Source of the DNA: Paraburkholderia panacisoli
Lineage (GTDB): Bacteria; Pseudomonadota; Gammaproteobacteria; Burkholderiales; Burkholderiaceae
Length of the DNA stretch: 64,000 nt
Direction of reading: 5' to 3'
NCBI RefSeq assembly: GCF_008369935.1
Contig: NZ_VTUZ01000027.1
Location: 62,001 to 126,000, forward strand
The notes beneath the pieces were generated by a model. That model did not search any database, was not told the origin of the DNA, and saw only the letters and a list, made by a program, of their open reading frames with translations. Of this stretch, positions 1 through 7,491 are shown piece after piece. Made by a program: the position numbers and the translations under genes. The stretch's first letter is position 1. Each line of letters starts with the position of its first letter.

Positions 1-1743
1 CGTCCGCTGTTATGGCTCGTCGCGCTGGCGATCCTGTGCGCGTGGCTGCTGCCTGGCACCCTCGGCCATGAGCCGTGGAAGCAGGACGAAACCTACACGT
101 TCGGCATCGTCCAGCACATGCTCGACACCGGCGATCTGGTCGTGCCCACCAACGCCGGCCAACCGTTCGTCGAAAAGCCGCCGATCTACGACTGGGTCGC
201 CACCTGCCTCGCCTGGATGTTCGGCCGCTATCTGCCGCTGCACGATGCGGCGCGTCTCGCGAGCGCGCTGTTCGCCGGACTGACGGTCTACTACACGGCA
301 CGCATCGCGCGCCGCGCGGCGGACGCGTCGAGCTGGTTCGACCTGCGTGTGATCGGCACGCTGGCGTTGTTCGCCGGCACGCTTGTCGTCGTCAAGCACG
401 TGCACGATTTGATGACCGACATCGCCCTGATGGCCGGCGCCGCGCTAGGCTTCTGCGGACTCTTCGAGCTGGTGTTGGTGCATCTGCGCGACGACGCGCG
501 TGAGCAACCGGTCGACGCGCGCGCGCGGCGCGATGCGATCCTCAGCGGCGCGGCGATGTTCGGCGCGGGGGTCGGCGTGACGCTGCTGGCCAAGGGCCTG
601 TTCGTACCGCTCGTGTTCGCCGCGACCACCGTCGCGGTACTCGTGCTGTATTCCGCTTGCCGCAGCCGCAGCTTTGCCGGCGCGCTCGGCGTCGCCGCGC
701 TGGTGTGCGCGCCGTTCGCGCTGATCTGGCCGATCTGCTTCTACCTGCGCTCGGAAACGCTCTTCAAGGTCTGGCTGTGGGACAACAACGTCGGACGCTA
801 CTTCGGTTTTTCGGTGGCCGAACTCGGCTCCGAAAACGAGAGCCACCTGTTCGTGCTGCGCACGGTGTTGAGCGTCGGCTTCCCGGTGGTGCCGCTGGCG
901 CTAGCCGCGCTTGCCGGCGGCGCGTGGCGGCGCTGGCGCGATCCGCGCGTGGCATTGCCGGCGATCTTCGCGGGCATCGGCTTCGCCGTGTTGCAGAGCT
1001 CGGCGACCGTGCGCGAGCTGTACATCCTGCCGTTCATCGCGCCACTCGCATTGCTGGCGATGCAGGGTGTGGAAAGGCTGCCCCGTCGCCTGCATGTGAG
1101 CTGGGACATGGTGAGCCGCGTGCTGTTCGGCAGCACGGCGGCACTCACGTGGATCATCTGGTCGATCATGAGCAGCCCGACGCACACGCATGCGCAGTTG
1201 CACCTGCTCAGCCGCTGGCTGCCGCTCGATTGGGTGTTGCCGGTCAAACCGGTGCTGGTCGCCGCCGCCCTGCTGATGACCTTCGGCTGGCTATGGCTGC
1301 TGCCGCTCTTCAAGCACAGCGGCAAGTGGCGCGGCGTGCTGAGCTGGTGCGCGGGCGCGACGCTCGCGTGGGGGCTGGTGAGCACGTTGCTGCTGCCATG
1401 GCTCGACTATGCGAAGAGCTACCGCTCGGTGTTCGAAGAACTGGCGGCGAAGATGAATATCGAGTGGAACGACGGCGATTGCATGGCTAGTGCCGGGCTG
1501 GGCGAATCCGAAGCGCCGATGCTCTACTACTACACCGGTATCGAGCATCAGCCGGCTGCGGACACGCGCAACACCGAATGCACGTGGCTGATCGACGAAA
1601 GCCGCCGCGACCATGCGCGCGCACCGCAGGGCGAATGGCGCCTGTTCTGGTCGGGCGCGCGTCCGGGGGATACGGATGAACTGTTGCGGGTGTTCGTGCG
1701 TACGCCCGCTACCACCACTCCGGCTGCGGCGCCACGCAATTAG
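1..1743 (+). CDS. ArnT-like membrane glycosyltransferase (GT39/GT83 type), 5' end missing
   Basis: The reading frame is open from the first base, so the N-terminus lies outside the window; 580 residues are visible. It begins with a hydrophobic helix followed by a short loop with an E-x-W-K-x-D-E-x-Y motif, the acidic periplasmic loop seen at the N-terminus of ArnT/PMT-type lipid-linked sugar transferases. Many further hydrophobic segments follow, then a soluble C-terminal part of about 130 residues. Family knowledge suggests transfer of a sugar (for ArnT, 4-amino-4-deoxy-arabinose) from a polyprenyl phosphate carrier onto an envelope glycolipid. The substrate cannot be read from the sequence. 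It converges on the DUF924 gene. Confidence 0.8.
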   Translation, partial: RPLLWLVALAILCAWLLPGTLGHEPWKQDETYTFGIVQHMLDTGDLVVPTNAGQPFVEKPPIYDWVATCLAWMFGRYLPLHDAARLASALFAGLTVYYTARIARRAADASSWFDLRVIGTLALFAGTLVVVKHVHDLMTDIALMAGAALGFCGLFELVLVHLRDDAREQPVDARARRDAILSGAAMFGAGVGVTLLAKGLFVPLVFAATTVAVLVLYSACRSRSFAGALGVAALVCAPFALIWPICFYLRSETLFKVWLWDNNVGRYFGFSVAELGSENESHLFVLRTVLSVGFPVVPLALAALAGGAWRRWRDPRVALPAIFAGIGFAVLQSSATVRELYILPFIAPLALLAMQGVERLPRRLHVSWDMVSRVLFGSTAALTWIIWSIMSSPTHTHAQLHLLSRWLPLDWVLPVKPVLVAAALLMTFGWLWLLPLFKHSGKWRGVLSWCAGATLAWGLVSTLLLPWLDYAKSYRSVFEELAAKMNIEWNDGDCMASAGLGESEAPMLYYYTGIEHQPAADTRNTECTWLIDESRRDHARAPQGEWRLFWSGARPGDTDELLRVFVRTPATTTPAAAPRN

Positions 1744-1782
1744 CGCGGCAGCGCCCGCGCGCGTTGGCTTATCTTCGGCTGC

Positions 1783-2430
1783 CTAGAACGACGAACCGGG
1801 TTCGCGCAGAAACGCGATTTCCTCCGCGCTCGACGCGCGCCCAAGCACCGCATTGCGATGTGGAAAGCGCCCAAAGCGCTCGATGATCTCCGCGTGCCGC
1901 ACCGCGAACCGGTAGTAAGACTCGCCACCCGGTTCCGCTTGCAGCTGCTTGGACAGCCGCAGCGACTCGCGCTGGCTGGCGAGCGTTTCGTCGTGTTCGA
2001 ACGGCAGATAGGCAAATGCGCGGTGATGCGCGCTCGGCAGCAGCCGCTCGGCGCCGCTTGCGATCATCCGTTGCGCGACACGCAATGCCTTCTGATCGGC
2101 GGCAAACGCGCGCGGCGTGTTGCGATGGCAATTGCGCGAAAACTGATCCAGCACGATGATGAGCGCCAGCGCGCCAAGCGGAGTGGTCTGCCAGTCGTCG
2201 AGGGCGGCGCTGCCCGTCGTGTCATTGGCCGCATCGATCAGCGCACCGAAGCGCTCCCGCAGCATCGCATCGAACGCTTCGTCGCGGGAAAACCAGCGCT
2301 TGTGTTCCTCGCCAAAGGCGGCCGAGTCCGGCGCGCCGAACCAGCAGTCGAGCACCTCGCGCGCCTGCGGCGCGAGCGCCGCGTAGTCCGCCAGCATCGA
2401 GTACGGCGCGCCGACCGGCTCGTCAGCCAT
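1783..2430 (-). CDS. DUF924 family protein
   Basis: Encodes 215 residues starting M-A-D-E-P. The motifs A-R-E-V-L-D-C-W-F, K-R-W-F, L-I-I-V-L-D-Q-F-S-R-N and H-R-A-F-A-Y-L-P-F-E-H are typical of the DUF924 (YPO-type, TPR-like helical) family, whose function is unknown. The open frame extends upstream, but the ATG at 2430 is preferred because its start overlaps the stop of the globin gene by 8 bp, implying translational coupling. It is the last gene of the leftward DUF4126-FtsX-globin-DUF924 operon and converges on the glycosyltransferase gene. Confidence 0.82.
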   Translation of the reverse strand: MADEPVGAPYSMLADYAALAPQAREVLDCWFGAPDSAAFGEEHKRWFSRDEAFDAMLRERFGALIDAANDTTGSAALDDWQTTPLGALALIIVLDQFSRNCHRNTPRAFAADQKALRVAQRMIASGAERLLPSAHHRAFAYLPFEHDETLASQRESLRLSKQLQAEPGGESYYRFAVRHAEIIERFGRFPHRNAVLGRASSAEEIAFLREPGSSF

Positions 2431-2836
2431 TGCGGTTGCGCATCCAGTCGGCGGTTTCGAAAAACGAACCGAGCAGACGTTCACGCAGCGGCTCTGCCAG
2501 TCCGATATCCTCCATCGCCCACGCCATGCATCTGAGCCACTGATCCCGCTCGCTCGACGCAATCGCAAACGGCAGGTGCCTCGCGCGCAAGCGCGGATGG
2601 CCAAACCGGCTGATGTAATGATCGGGGCCGCCCATCCAGCCGCACAGGAACCAGAAAAACTTGTCGCGCGAGCCGTCGAGCGACTCCGGATGCAAAGCCC
2701 GAATCCCGGCGAAATCCGCTTCCAGATCCATCAGGTCGTAAAACCGGTCGACCAGTTCGCGCACCCGCGCTTCGCCGCCCACCAGTTCGAAGGCCGTCGG
2801 CTGCGCCGTGGACACTTCGTCGTTCAAATCGCTCAT
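2423..2836 (-). CDS. Group II truncated hemoglobin
   Basis: The 137-residue protein matches the size of class II truncated globins (YjbI/GlbO type). Seen features are the F-Y-D-L-M region of helix B, F-L-C-G-W-M-G-G-P and Y-I-S-R-F-G-H-P-R-L-R, the conserved stretch leading to the proximal histidine, and a tryptophan in W-L-R-C-M-A-W-A. Family role is O2/NO binding or peroxide-related redox chemistry in the cytoplasm. It lies 27 bp downstream of the FtsX permease gene and overlaps the DUF924 start, so it is probably co-transcribed with both. Confidence 0.88.
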   Translation of the reverse strand: MSDLNDEVSTAQPTAFELVGGEARVRELVDRFYDLMDLEADFAGIRALHPESLDGSRDKFFWFLCGWMGGPDHYISRFGHPRLRARHLPFAIASSERDQWLRCMAWAMEDIGLAEPLRERLLGSFFETADWMRNRNG

Positions 2837-2863
2837 AACCCGCTCGTCAACCAGAAATAAAAA

Positions 2864-5446
2864 TCACGCGTCCCGCAGCGATTGCAACGCGGGTCGCGCC
2901 AGCACATGCCGCAGGCTCAGCCAGCCGCCCACGCCGGCACACGCGACGCCCGCGGCAACGCCCGCCGGCAGCAGCCACGGATCGAAGCTCAGATAAAACT
3001 CGAACACGCGGGTCGCCAGCACCCAGCCGATCACCTGCGCGCCGATCGCCGCCATCAAGCCGGCCAACGCGCCCACCGCGACGAACTCGGCAATCTGCAC
3101 CGTGCGCACCTGCCGATGCGACGCGCCGAGCGCGCGCAGCAGCGCGGATTCTCGCATACGCTCGTCGCGCGTGCCGGCGAGCGCCGCGTACAGCACCAGC
3201 ACGCCCGCCGCGAGCGTGAACGCGAACAGGAACTGCACCGCGCCGATCACCTGCTGCAACACGCGCTGAATCTGCGCGAGAATCGGACCGGTGTCGATCG
3301 CGGTGAGATTCGGATAGACGCCGATCAGGCCGTCGATGGTCGACTGCCTGTCCTGCGGCAAATGGAAGCTCGTGATGAACGTCGCGGGGAAATCCTGCAA
3401 CGCGGCGGGCGGCATCAGCACGAAGAAGTTGACCTTGAACGACCCCCAGTCGAGCTTGCGCACACTCGTCACCGGCGCGTCGATCTGCAGGCCGGTCACG
3501 TCGAAGCGCAGCACGTCGCCGGGCTTCACGTTGATCAGCTTGGCGAGCCCCTGCTCGATCGAAATTTGCGGCGTCTTCGTGTCGCCGTACCACGTGCCGG
3601 CGGCGATGCGGTTGTCGTCGGGCAGCTCGGTCGTGTAGGACAGGTTGAATTCGCGGTCCACCAGACGCCTCGCGTCCTCGCCCTTGAACGAGTCCGGATT
3701 GACCGGTTTGCCGTTGATCGCCGTGAGCCGCCCGCGCACCATCGGCGAGAGCACCGTGCCGGGCACGCCGTGCGTGTCCAGATAGTGCGTGACGGCGTCG
3801 CGCTGATTGGGCTGGATGTCGATGATGAACTCGTTCGGCGCATCGGGCGGCGTCGATTTGCGCCAGCCTTCCACGAGGTCGTTGCGCGTCATCGCGATCA
3901 GCAACAGACACATCAGGCCGATGCCGAGCGCGGTGATCTGCAACGCGCTCGCACTGCTGCGCCGCTCGAGCGACGCCAGCGCATAACGCCAGCCGATGCC
4001 CGCGTTCACGCGCTCGCTGCGCACGACCCGCGCCGCGCCCCACAGCGCGAGCCGCGCGATGCACGCGAACACCAACAACCCGCCCGCGAAGCCGCCCGCG
4101 ACGATCCCGCCGAGCTTCAGCTCGCCCGCCGCGACGATCAGCAGCGCGGCGAACAGCACGATGCCGAGCGCGTAGGCAGCCCAGGCGGTGCGCCCCGCTT
4201 CGCCCCATTCGCGGCGCAGCACGCGTACCGGCGGCACGCGCGTGAGCGGCAGCAACGGCGGCAGCGCGAAACCCAGCAACAGCACGAGCCCGGCCGCGAT
4301 GCCTTCGAGCGCGGGCCACGCGCTCGGGTACGGCAGCGCGACATCGATCAGACTGCCGAGCCACGTCAGCAACGCGAGATGCCCGAGATAACCGAGCGCG
4401 ACACCGAGCGCGCCGCCGACCAGACCGAGCCCGACGAACTCCAGCGTGAACAGCGCGCGCAGTGCCGCCTGGCTGACGCCGAGGCAGCGCATCGCCGCGC
4501 AGCCGTCCAGATGCCGGCGCATGTACCGGTGCGCGGCCATCGCAATCGCCACGGCTGCGAGCAACGCGGTAAGCAGCGACACGAGCGTGAGGAAATGACC
4601 CGCGCGATCGAGCGTCTGGCGCACTTGCGGCTGGCCCTCCTGCAACGATTCGAGCGCGACGCCGCGCATCTTGCCGCCGTCCACCTTGTCGTGCGCGAAC
4701 TGCGCGAAACGGGCCACCGACGCATCCGCGCCCGCCACCAGCAGCCGGTAGGTCACGCGGCTGCCGAAGGTGATGAGACCGGTCGATTGGACTTCGTCGG
4801 CGCGCAGCATCAAGCGCGGCGAAAAGTTGATGAAGGAAAAGCCGCGGTCCAGTTCACGCGTGATCAGCGCGCCGACCGTGAAGCTGCGATTGCCGACTTT
4901 CACGGTATCGCCCACATGCAGCTTCAACGCGTCGAGCAGTGCCTGGTCGACCCAGACGGTGCCCGGTGCCGGAATCGACTGCGCGGGATGGTCCGGCGTG
5001 CCGGGTGCCGGCGCGATCCGCACCGCGCCGCGCAGCGGATAGCCGGGCGACACCGCCTTGATCGCGGCGAGGCGCGAGACCGGCTGCGCGCTGGTCGAAT
5101 TGATCATGCTGGGGAAAATCGCCGTGCTGGCGGTGTTCAAACCGAACGCCCTGGCCTGCGCGGCAAATTGCGGATCGACCGGATGATCGGCGCGCACGAT
5201 GAAGTCGGCGGCGATCATCCGCCGCGCGTCGCGCTCCAGCCCCTGATGCAGGCGGTCGGCGAGGAAGCCGACGCTCGACAACGCCGCGACGGCCAGCACC
5301 AGCGCCAGCAGCAGCATCGTCAATTCGCCCGCGCGCCAGTCGCGCGCCGTCATGCGGATAGCCTGACGCAGCAGATCCCTGCCGCCGAACCGGCGCGCCG
5401 GCGTTGACCTGGCGCGCGCCGTGGAACCCCGTACCCTATCGCTCAA
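2864..5446 (-). CDS. FtsX-like ABC transporter permease (YbbP type)
   Basis: A large permease with an N-terminal membrane helix, a long periplasmic segment, a central block of helices, a second periplasmic domain and three C-terminal helices; this duplicated FtsX/MacB layout is typical of YbbP. YbbP proteins pair with a YbbA ATPase and an esterase in lipoprotein or lipid export; no ATPase gene is adjacent here. Start choice: the first in-frame ATG is at 5353, but homologs as I recall them carry about ten residues before the R-M-T-x-R-D-W motif. A TTG at 5446 overlaps the DUF4126 stop as TTGA and has AGGAG nine bases upstream. I use that start (860 residues); 829 residues from the ATG is the alternative. 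Confidence 0.82.
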   Translation of the reverse strand: MSDRVRGSTARARSTPARRFGGRDLLRQAIRMTARDWRAGELTMLLLALVLAVAALSSVGFLADRLHQGLERDARRMIAADFIVRADHPVDPQFAAQARAFGLNTASTAIFPSMINSTSAQPVSRLAAIKAVSPGYPLRGAVRIAPAPGTPDHPAQSIPAPGTVWVDQALLDALKLHVGDTVKVGNRSFTVGALITRELDRGFSFINFSPRLMLRADEVQSTGLITFGSRVTYRLLVAGADASVARFAQFAHDKVDGGKMRGVALESLQEGQPQVRQTLDRAGHFLTLVSLLTALLAAVAIAMAAHRYMRRHLDGCAAMRCLGVSQAALRALFTLEFVGLGLVGGALGVALGYLGHLALLTWLGSLIDVALPYPSAWPALEGIAAGLVLLLGFALPPLLPLTRVPPVRVLRREWGEAGRTAWAAYALGIVLFAALLIVAAGELKLGGIVAGGFAGGLLVFACIARLALWGAARVVRSERVNAGIGWRYALASLERRSSASALQITALGIGLMCLLLIAMTRNDLVEGWRKSTPPDAPNEFIIDIQPNQRDAVTHYLDTHGVPGTVLSPMVRGRLTAINGKPVNPDSFKGEDARRLVDREFNLSYTTELPDDNRIAAGTWYGDTKTPQISIEQGLAKLINVKPGDVLRFDVTGLQIDAPVTSVRKLDWGSFKVNFFVLMPPAALQDFPATFITSFHLPQDRQSTIDGLIGVYPNLTAIDTGPILAQIQRVLQQVIGAVQFLFAFTLAAGVLVLYAALAGTRDERMRESALLRALGASHRQVRTVQIAEFVAVGALAGLMAAIGAQVIGWVLATRVFEFYLSFDPWLLPAGVAAGVACAGVGGWLSLRHVLARPALQSLRDA

Positions 5447-6054
5447 TCGTGCCTGCTCCTGGCAAAACGCGACACCATGTGCATGGCCATGCCGCGAAAC
5501 CCGACCTGCACGCCGCGCCAGAGCCGGGGCAACGCCCAGCCGGCCAGCATCAGGAAACCCACCATCAATACCAGAAAAACGAGCGGCACGAACAGCGCGA
5601 GCAGCATGCCGCCGAACACGAGGCCGTCTTCCGCGGTCGAGGTGATGACATTCGACACCGGTTCCGGCGACAGATTGATCAGCGCGCGCGTGCCCGCCTT
5701 GGCCAGATGGGCGGTGCCCGCCAGCGTGCCGCCCGCGAGCGCGGCGACGGTCAGCAGCGCCGGATCGGCATGGCCGAGCGCGCCGGCTGCCAGCACGGCG
5801 CCGGCCGGAATGCGGATGAAGGTATGGATCGCGTCCCACAACGAATCGAACGCGGGGATTTTGTCGGCGAGGAATTCGGTGACCGTCAGCACGGCCGCCG
5901 CGCCGATCACCCACGGCGACGACAGCGCAGACAGCGTATCGGGAAGATGGATCAGGCCGAGACGCTCGAACACGCCGGCCAGCAGCACCGTCAGATAGAG
6001 GCGCAGACCGCTGCCCCACGAAAGGCCAGCAGCAAGCGAAAGTGATTCGAGCAT
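5443..6054 (-). CDS. DUF4126 domain membrane protein
   Basis: A 203-residue protein with roughly five hydrophobic segments and the motif G-L-S-W-G-S-G-L-R-L-Y near the start, followed by L-A-D-K-I-P-x-F-D-S-L-W-D. These are hallmarks of the DUF4126 family of inner-membrane proteins of unknown function. The ATG at 6054 has a perfect GGAGG five bases upstream. That ribosome site lies inside a predicted hairpin (separate entry). It leads the operon with the FtsX permease, whose start overlaps its stop codon. Confidence 0.85.
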   Translation of the reverse strand: MLESLSLAAGLSWGSGLRLYLTVLLAGVFERLGLIHLPDTLSALSSPWVIGAAAVLTVTEFLADKIPAFDSLWDAIHTFIRIPAGAVLAAGALGHADPALLTVAALAGGTLAGTAHLAKAGTRALINLSPEPVSNVITSTAEDGLVFGGMLLALFVPLVFLVLMVGFLMLAGWALPRLWRGVQVGFRGMAMHMVSRFARSRHD

Positions 6055-6112
6055 GGCCGCCTCCAGGCGCGCTGTGCGTGCCGGGCGCTTCGGCAGCCGA
6101 TAAAGCCTGGAG
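6055..6112 (-). promoter_or_regulatory. Leader hairpin that would mask the DUF4126 ribosome-binding site
   Basis: On the minus strand CTCCAGGC (6112-6105) is perfectly complementary to GCCTGGAG (6068-6061). The second arm contains the GGAGG Shine-Dalgarno, which ends five bases before the ATG at 6054. A smaller stem (TGCCG/CGGCA) sits inside the loop. The pairing is seen directly; control of translation by this fold is inference. Confidence 0.5.
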
Positions 6113-6203
6113 CCCGGAGAGGCCCCGCACCGAAGTCGTCAGACCCGCGCCAAGCCGGCCGCGCCATAGAGGCCGCGGGCAGTGTCAGGTTGGATTCGGT
6201 TTC

Positions 6204-6209
6204 ATTATA
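6204..6209 (-). promoter_or_regulatory. Candidate -10 box for the DUF4126-FtsX operon
   Basis: A consensus TATAAT lies on the minus strand about 150 bp upstream of the DUF4126 start. No good -35 hexamer is visible at 16-18 bp, so this is tentative. The rest of the 306-bp gap 6055-6360 holds the leader hairpin and no gene. Confidence 0.35.
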
Positions 6210-6360
6210 GCCACGATAATTCGCAGAACGTAGAGCGGCGAAGAAACGGCGGCGGGGATCAATCGCGGGGCGGGGCCGCTTTGGCTTGCCCGATGGCGCA
6301 GACTAACCGGGGCTTATCGAACTGCATGGGGCCTCGATGCCAGCGCGCGACGCGCGCAAT

Positions 6361-6681
6361 TCAATGCCCGGACGACAGCTTCAGCCCGATCAGACCGATC
6401 AAGATCAACGCCGCGCTGGCGACTCGCGCGACGCTCAACGCCTCGCCCATCATGACGATCCCGAAGATGAACGCGCCGACCGCGCCGATCCCCGTCCACA
6501 CGGCGTAGGCGGTGCCGAGCGGCAACTGGCGCATCGCGACGGCGAGCAGCGCGAAGCTGCCGAGCGCGGTCACGGCCGTGAACACGGACGGCCACAGGCG
6601 GGTGAAACCTTCGGAGGACTTGAGGCCGGCCGCCCACGCGACTTCGAGCAAACCGGCGATCAATAGAAGAAACCAGGACAT
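6361..6681 (-). CDS. sugE: SMR-family guanidinium exporter SugE/Gdx
   Basis: A 106-residue, four-helix small multidrug resistance protein. It starts M-S-W-F-L-L-L-I-A-G-L-L-E-V-x-W-A with the essential membrane glutamate in helix 1, and carries G-T-A-Y-A-V-W-T-G-I-G-A-V-G in helix 3, the SugE/Gdx signature rather than the EmrE one. Gdx proteins are antiparallel dimers exchanging guanidinium for protons at the inner membrane. GGAG lies seven bases before the ATG. The leader contains a two-hairpin guanidine-II riboswitch, which independently supports the guanidinium assignment. Confidence 0.93.
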   Translation of the reverse strand: MSWFLLLIAGLLEVAWAAGLKSSEGFTRLWPSVFTAVTALGSFALLAVAMRQLPLGTAYAVWTGIGAVGAFIFGIVMMGEALSVARVASAALILIGLIGLKLSSGH

Positions 6682-6746
6682 GAGACAGCTCCATGATGAG
6701 ATGGGGCCGTCCCCGTTCGTAGCAAAAGCGTAAGGTCGTCCTTACG
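6682..6746 (-). promoter_or_regulatory. Guanidine-II (mini-ykkC) riboswitch
   Basis: Two small hairpins on the minus strand each carry an ACGR tetraloop. The first is CGTAAGG-ACGA-CCTTACG (6746-6729); the second is GGGG-ACGG-CCCC (6714-6703). They are 14 nt apart, and the second ends shortly before the GGAG of sugE. Paired stems with ACGR loops upstream of SMR exporters define the guanidine-II class, in which guanidinium binding joins the two loops and frees the ribosome site. The transcript would start almost at the first stem, given the TATAAT just upstream. Confidence 0.9.
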
Positions 6747-6753
6747 AAGCGTA

Positions 6754-6759
6754 ATTATA
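6754..6759 (-). promoter_or_regulatory. sugE promoter -10 box
   Basis: A perfect TATAAT on the minus strand sits eight bases before the first riboswitch hairpin, placing the predicted transcription start at about 6747. The -35 region is not convincing. The box lies between the kdpE stop and the riboswitch, so sugE can be expressed independently of kdp. Confidence 0.6.
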
Positions 6760-6792
6760 TCGAAGCGGCTCATTCGTTGCTTCGCGGCTGCC

Positions 6793-7491
6793 TCACACCG
6801 CGCCCACGAGGCGATAGCCGACGCCGGTTTCCGTAATGATGTGTTCCGGTTGCGCCGGATCGCGCTCCAGCTTGCCGCGCAGATGCGCCATGTAGATGCG
6901 CAGATAGTGATGGCTCTCCACATGCGACGGCCCCCACACGTCGCGCAGCAACTGCCGGTGCGTCAACACGCGGCCGGCATGGCGCACGAGCGTCGCGAGC
7001 AGCCGGTATTCGATTGGCGTCAGATGGATCGCGGCGCCGTCGCGCGTCACCTGGCGCAACGCGAGATCGACCGTGACCTCGCCGAAGCGCACCTGCGGCG
7101 ACTCGTTCGCGCCGCCGTGATTGCGCCGCCGCATCTGCGCGCGGATGCGCGCGAGCAATTCGGACACGCCGAACGGCTTGGTCAGGTAATCGTCAGCGCC
7201 GGCATCGAGCGCGGCGACTTTCTCGCTCTCCTGGGTGCGCGCCGACAACACGATCACCGGCAGCTGGCTCCAGCCGCGCAGTTCCCGGATCACGTCAAGG
7301 CCGTCGGTGTCGGGCAAGCCGAGATCGACGATCACCAGGTCGGGCTTGCGCGTCGCGGCTTCGACGAGACCCTGCTTGCCGGTTTCGGCGTCGTGCACGA
7401 CGATGCCCTCGCCTTCCAGCGCGGTTCGCACGAAGCGGCGAATCTGCTTTTCGTCTTCAATCAGGACGACGGTGATGCTCGGGTCACTCAT
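6793..7491 (-). CDS. kdpE: KdpE, potassium-responsive OmpR-type response regulator
   Basis: 232 residues from the ATG at 7491; a longer upstream frame is open, but this start overlaps the kdpD stop by 8 bp. The receiver domain (about 1-120) shows the acidic pair E12-D13, phosphoacceptor D56 in V-I-V-D-L-G-L-P-D and the Y-L-T-K-P-F lysine motif. The C-terminal winged helix (about 130-230) has L-T-P-I-E-Y-R-L-L and G-V-G-Y-R-L. Phosphorylated by KdpD, it activates kdpFABC when potassium is low or ionic strength is high. A likely target site lies upstream of the kdp operon (15382-15442). Confidence 0.95.
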   Translation of the reverse strand: MSDPSITVVLIEDEKQIRRFVRTALEGEGIVVHDAETGKQGLVEAATRKPDLVIVDLGLPDTDGLDVIRELRGWSQLPVIVLSARTQESEKVAALDAGADDYLTKPFGVSELLARIRAQMRRRNHGGANESPQVRFGEVTVDLALRQVTRDGAAIHLTPIEYRLLATLVRHAGRVLTHRQLLRDVWGPSHVESHHYLRIYMAHLRGKLERDPAQPEHIITETGVGYRLVGAV

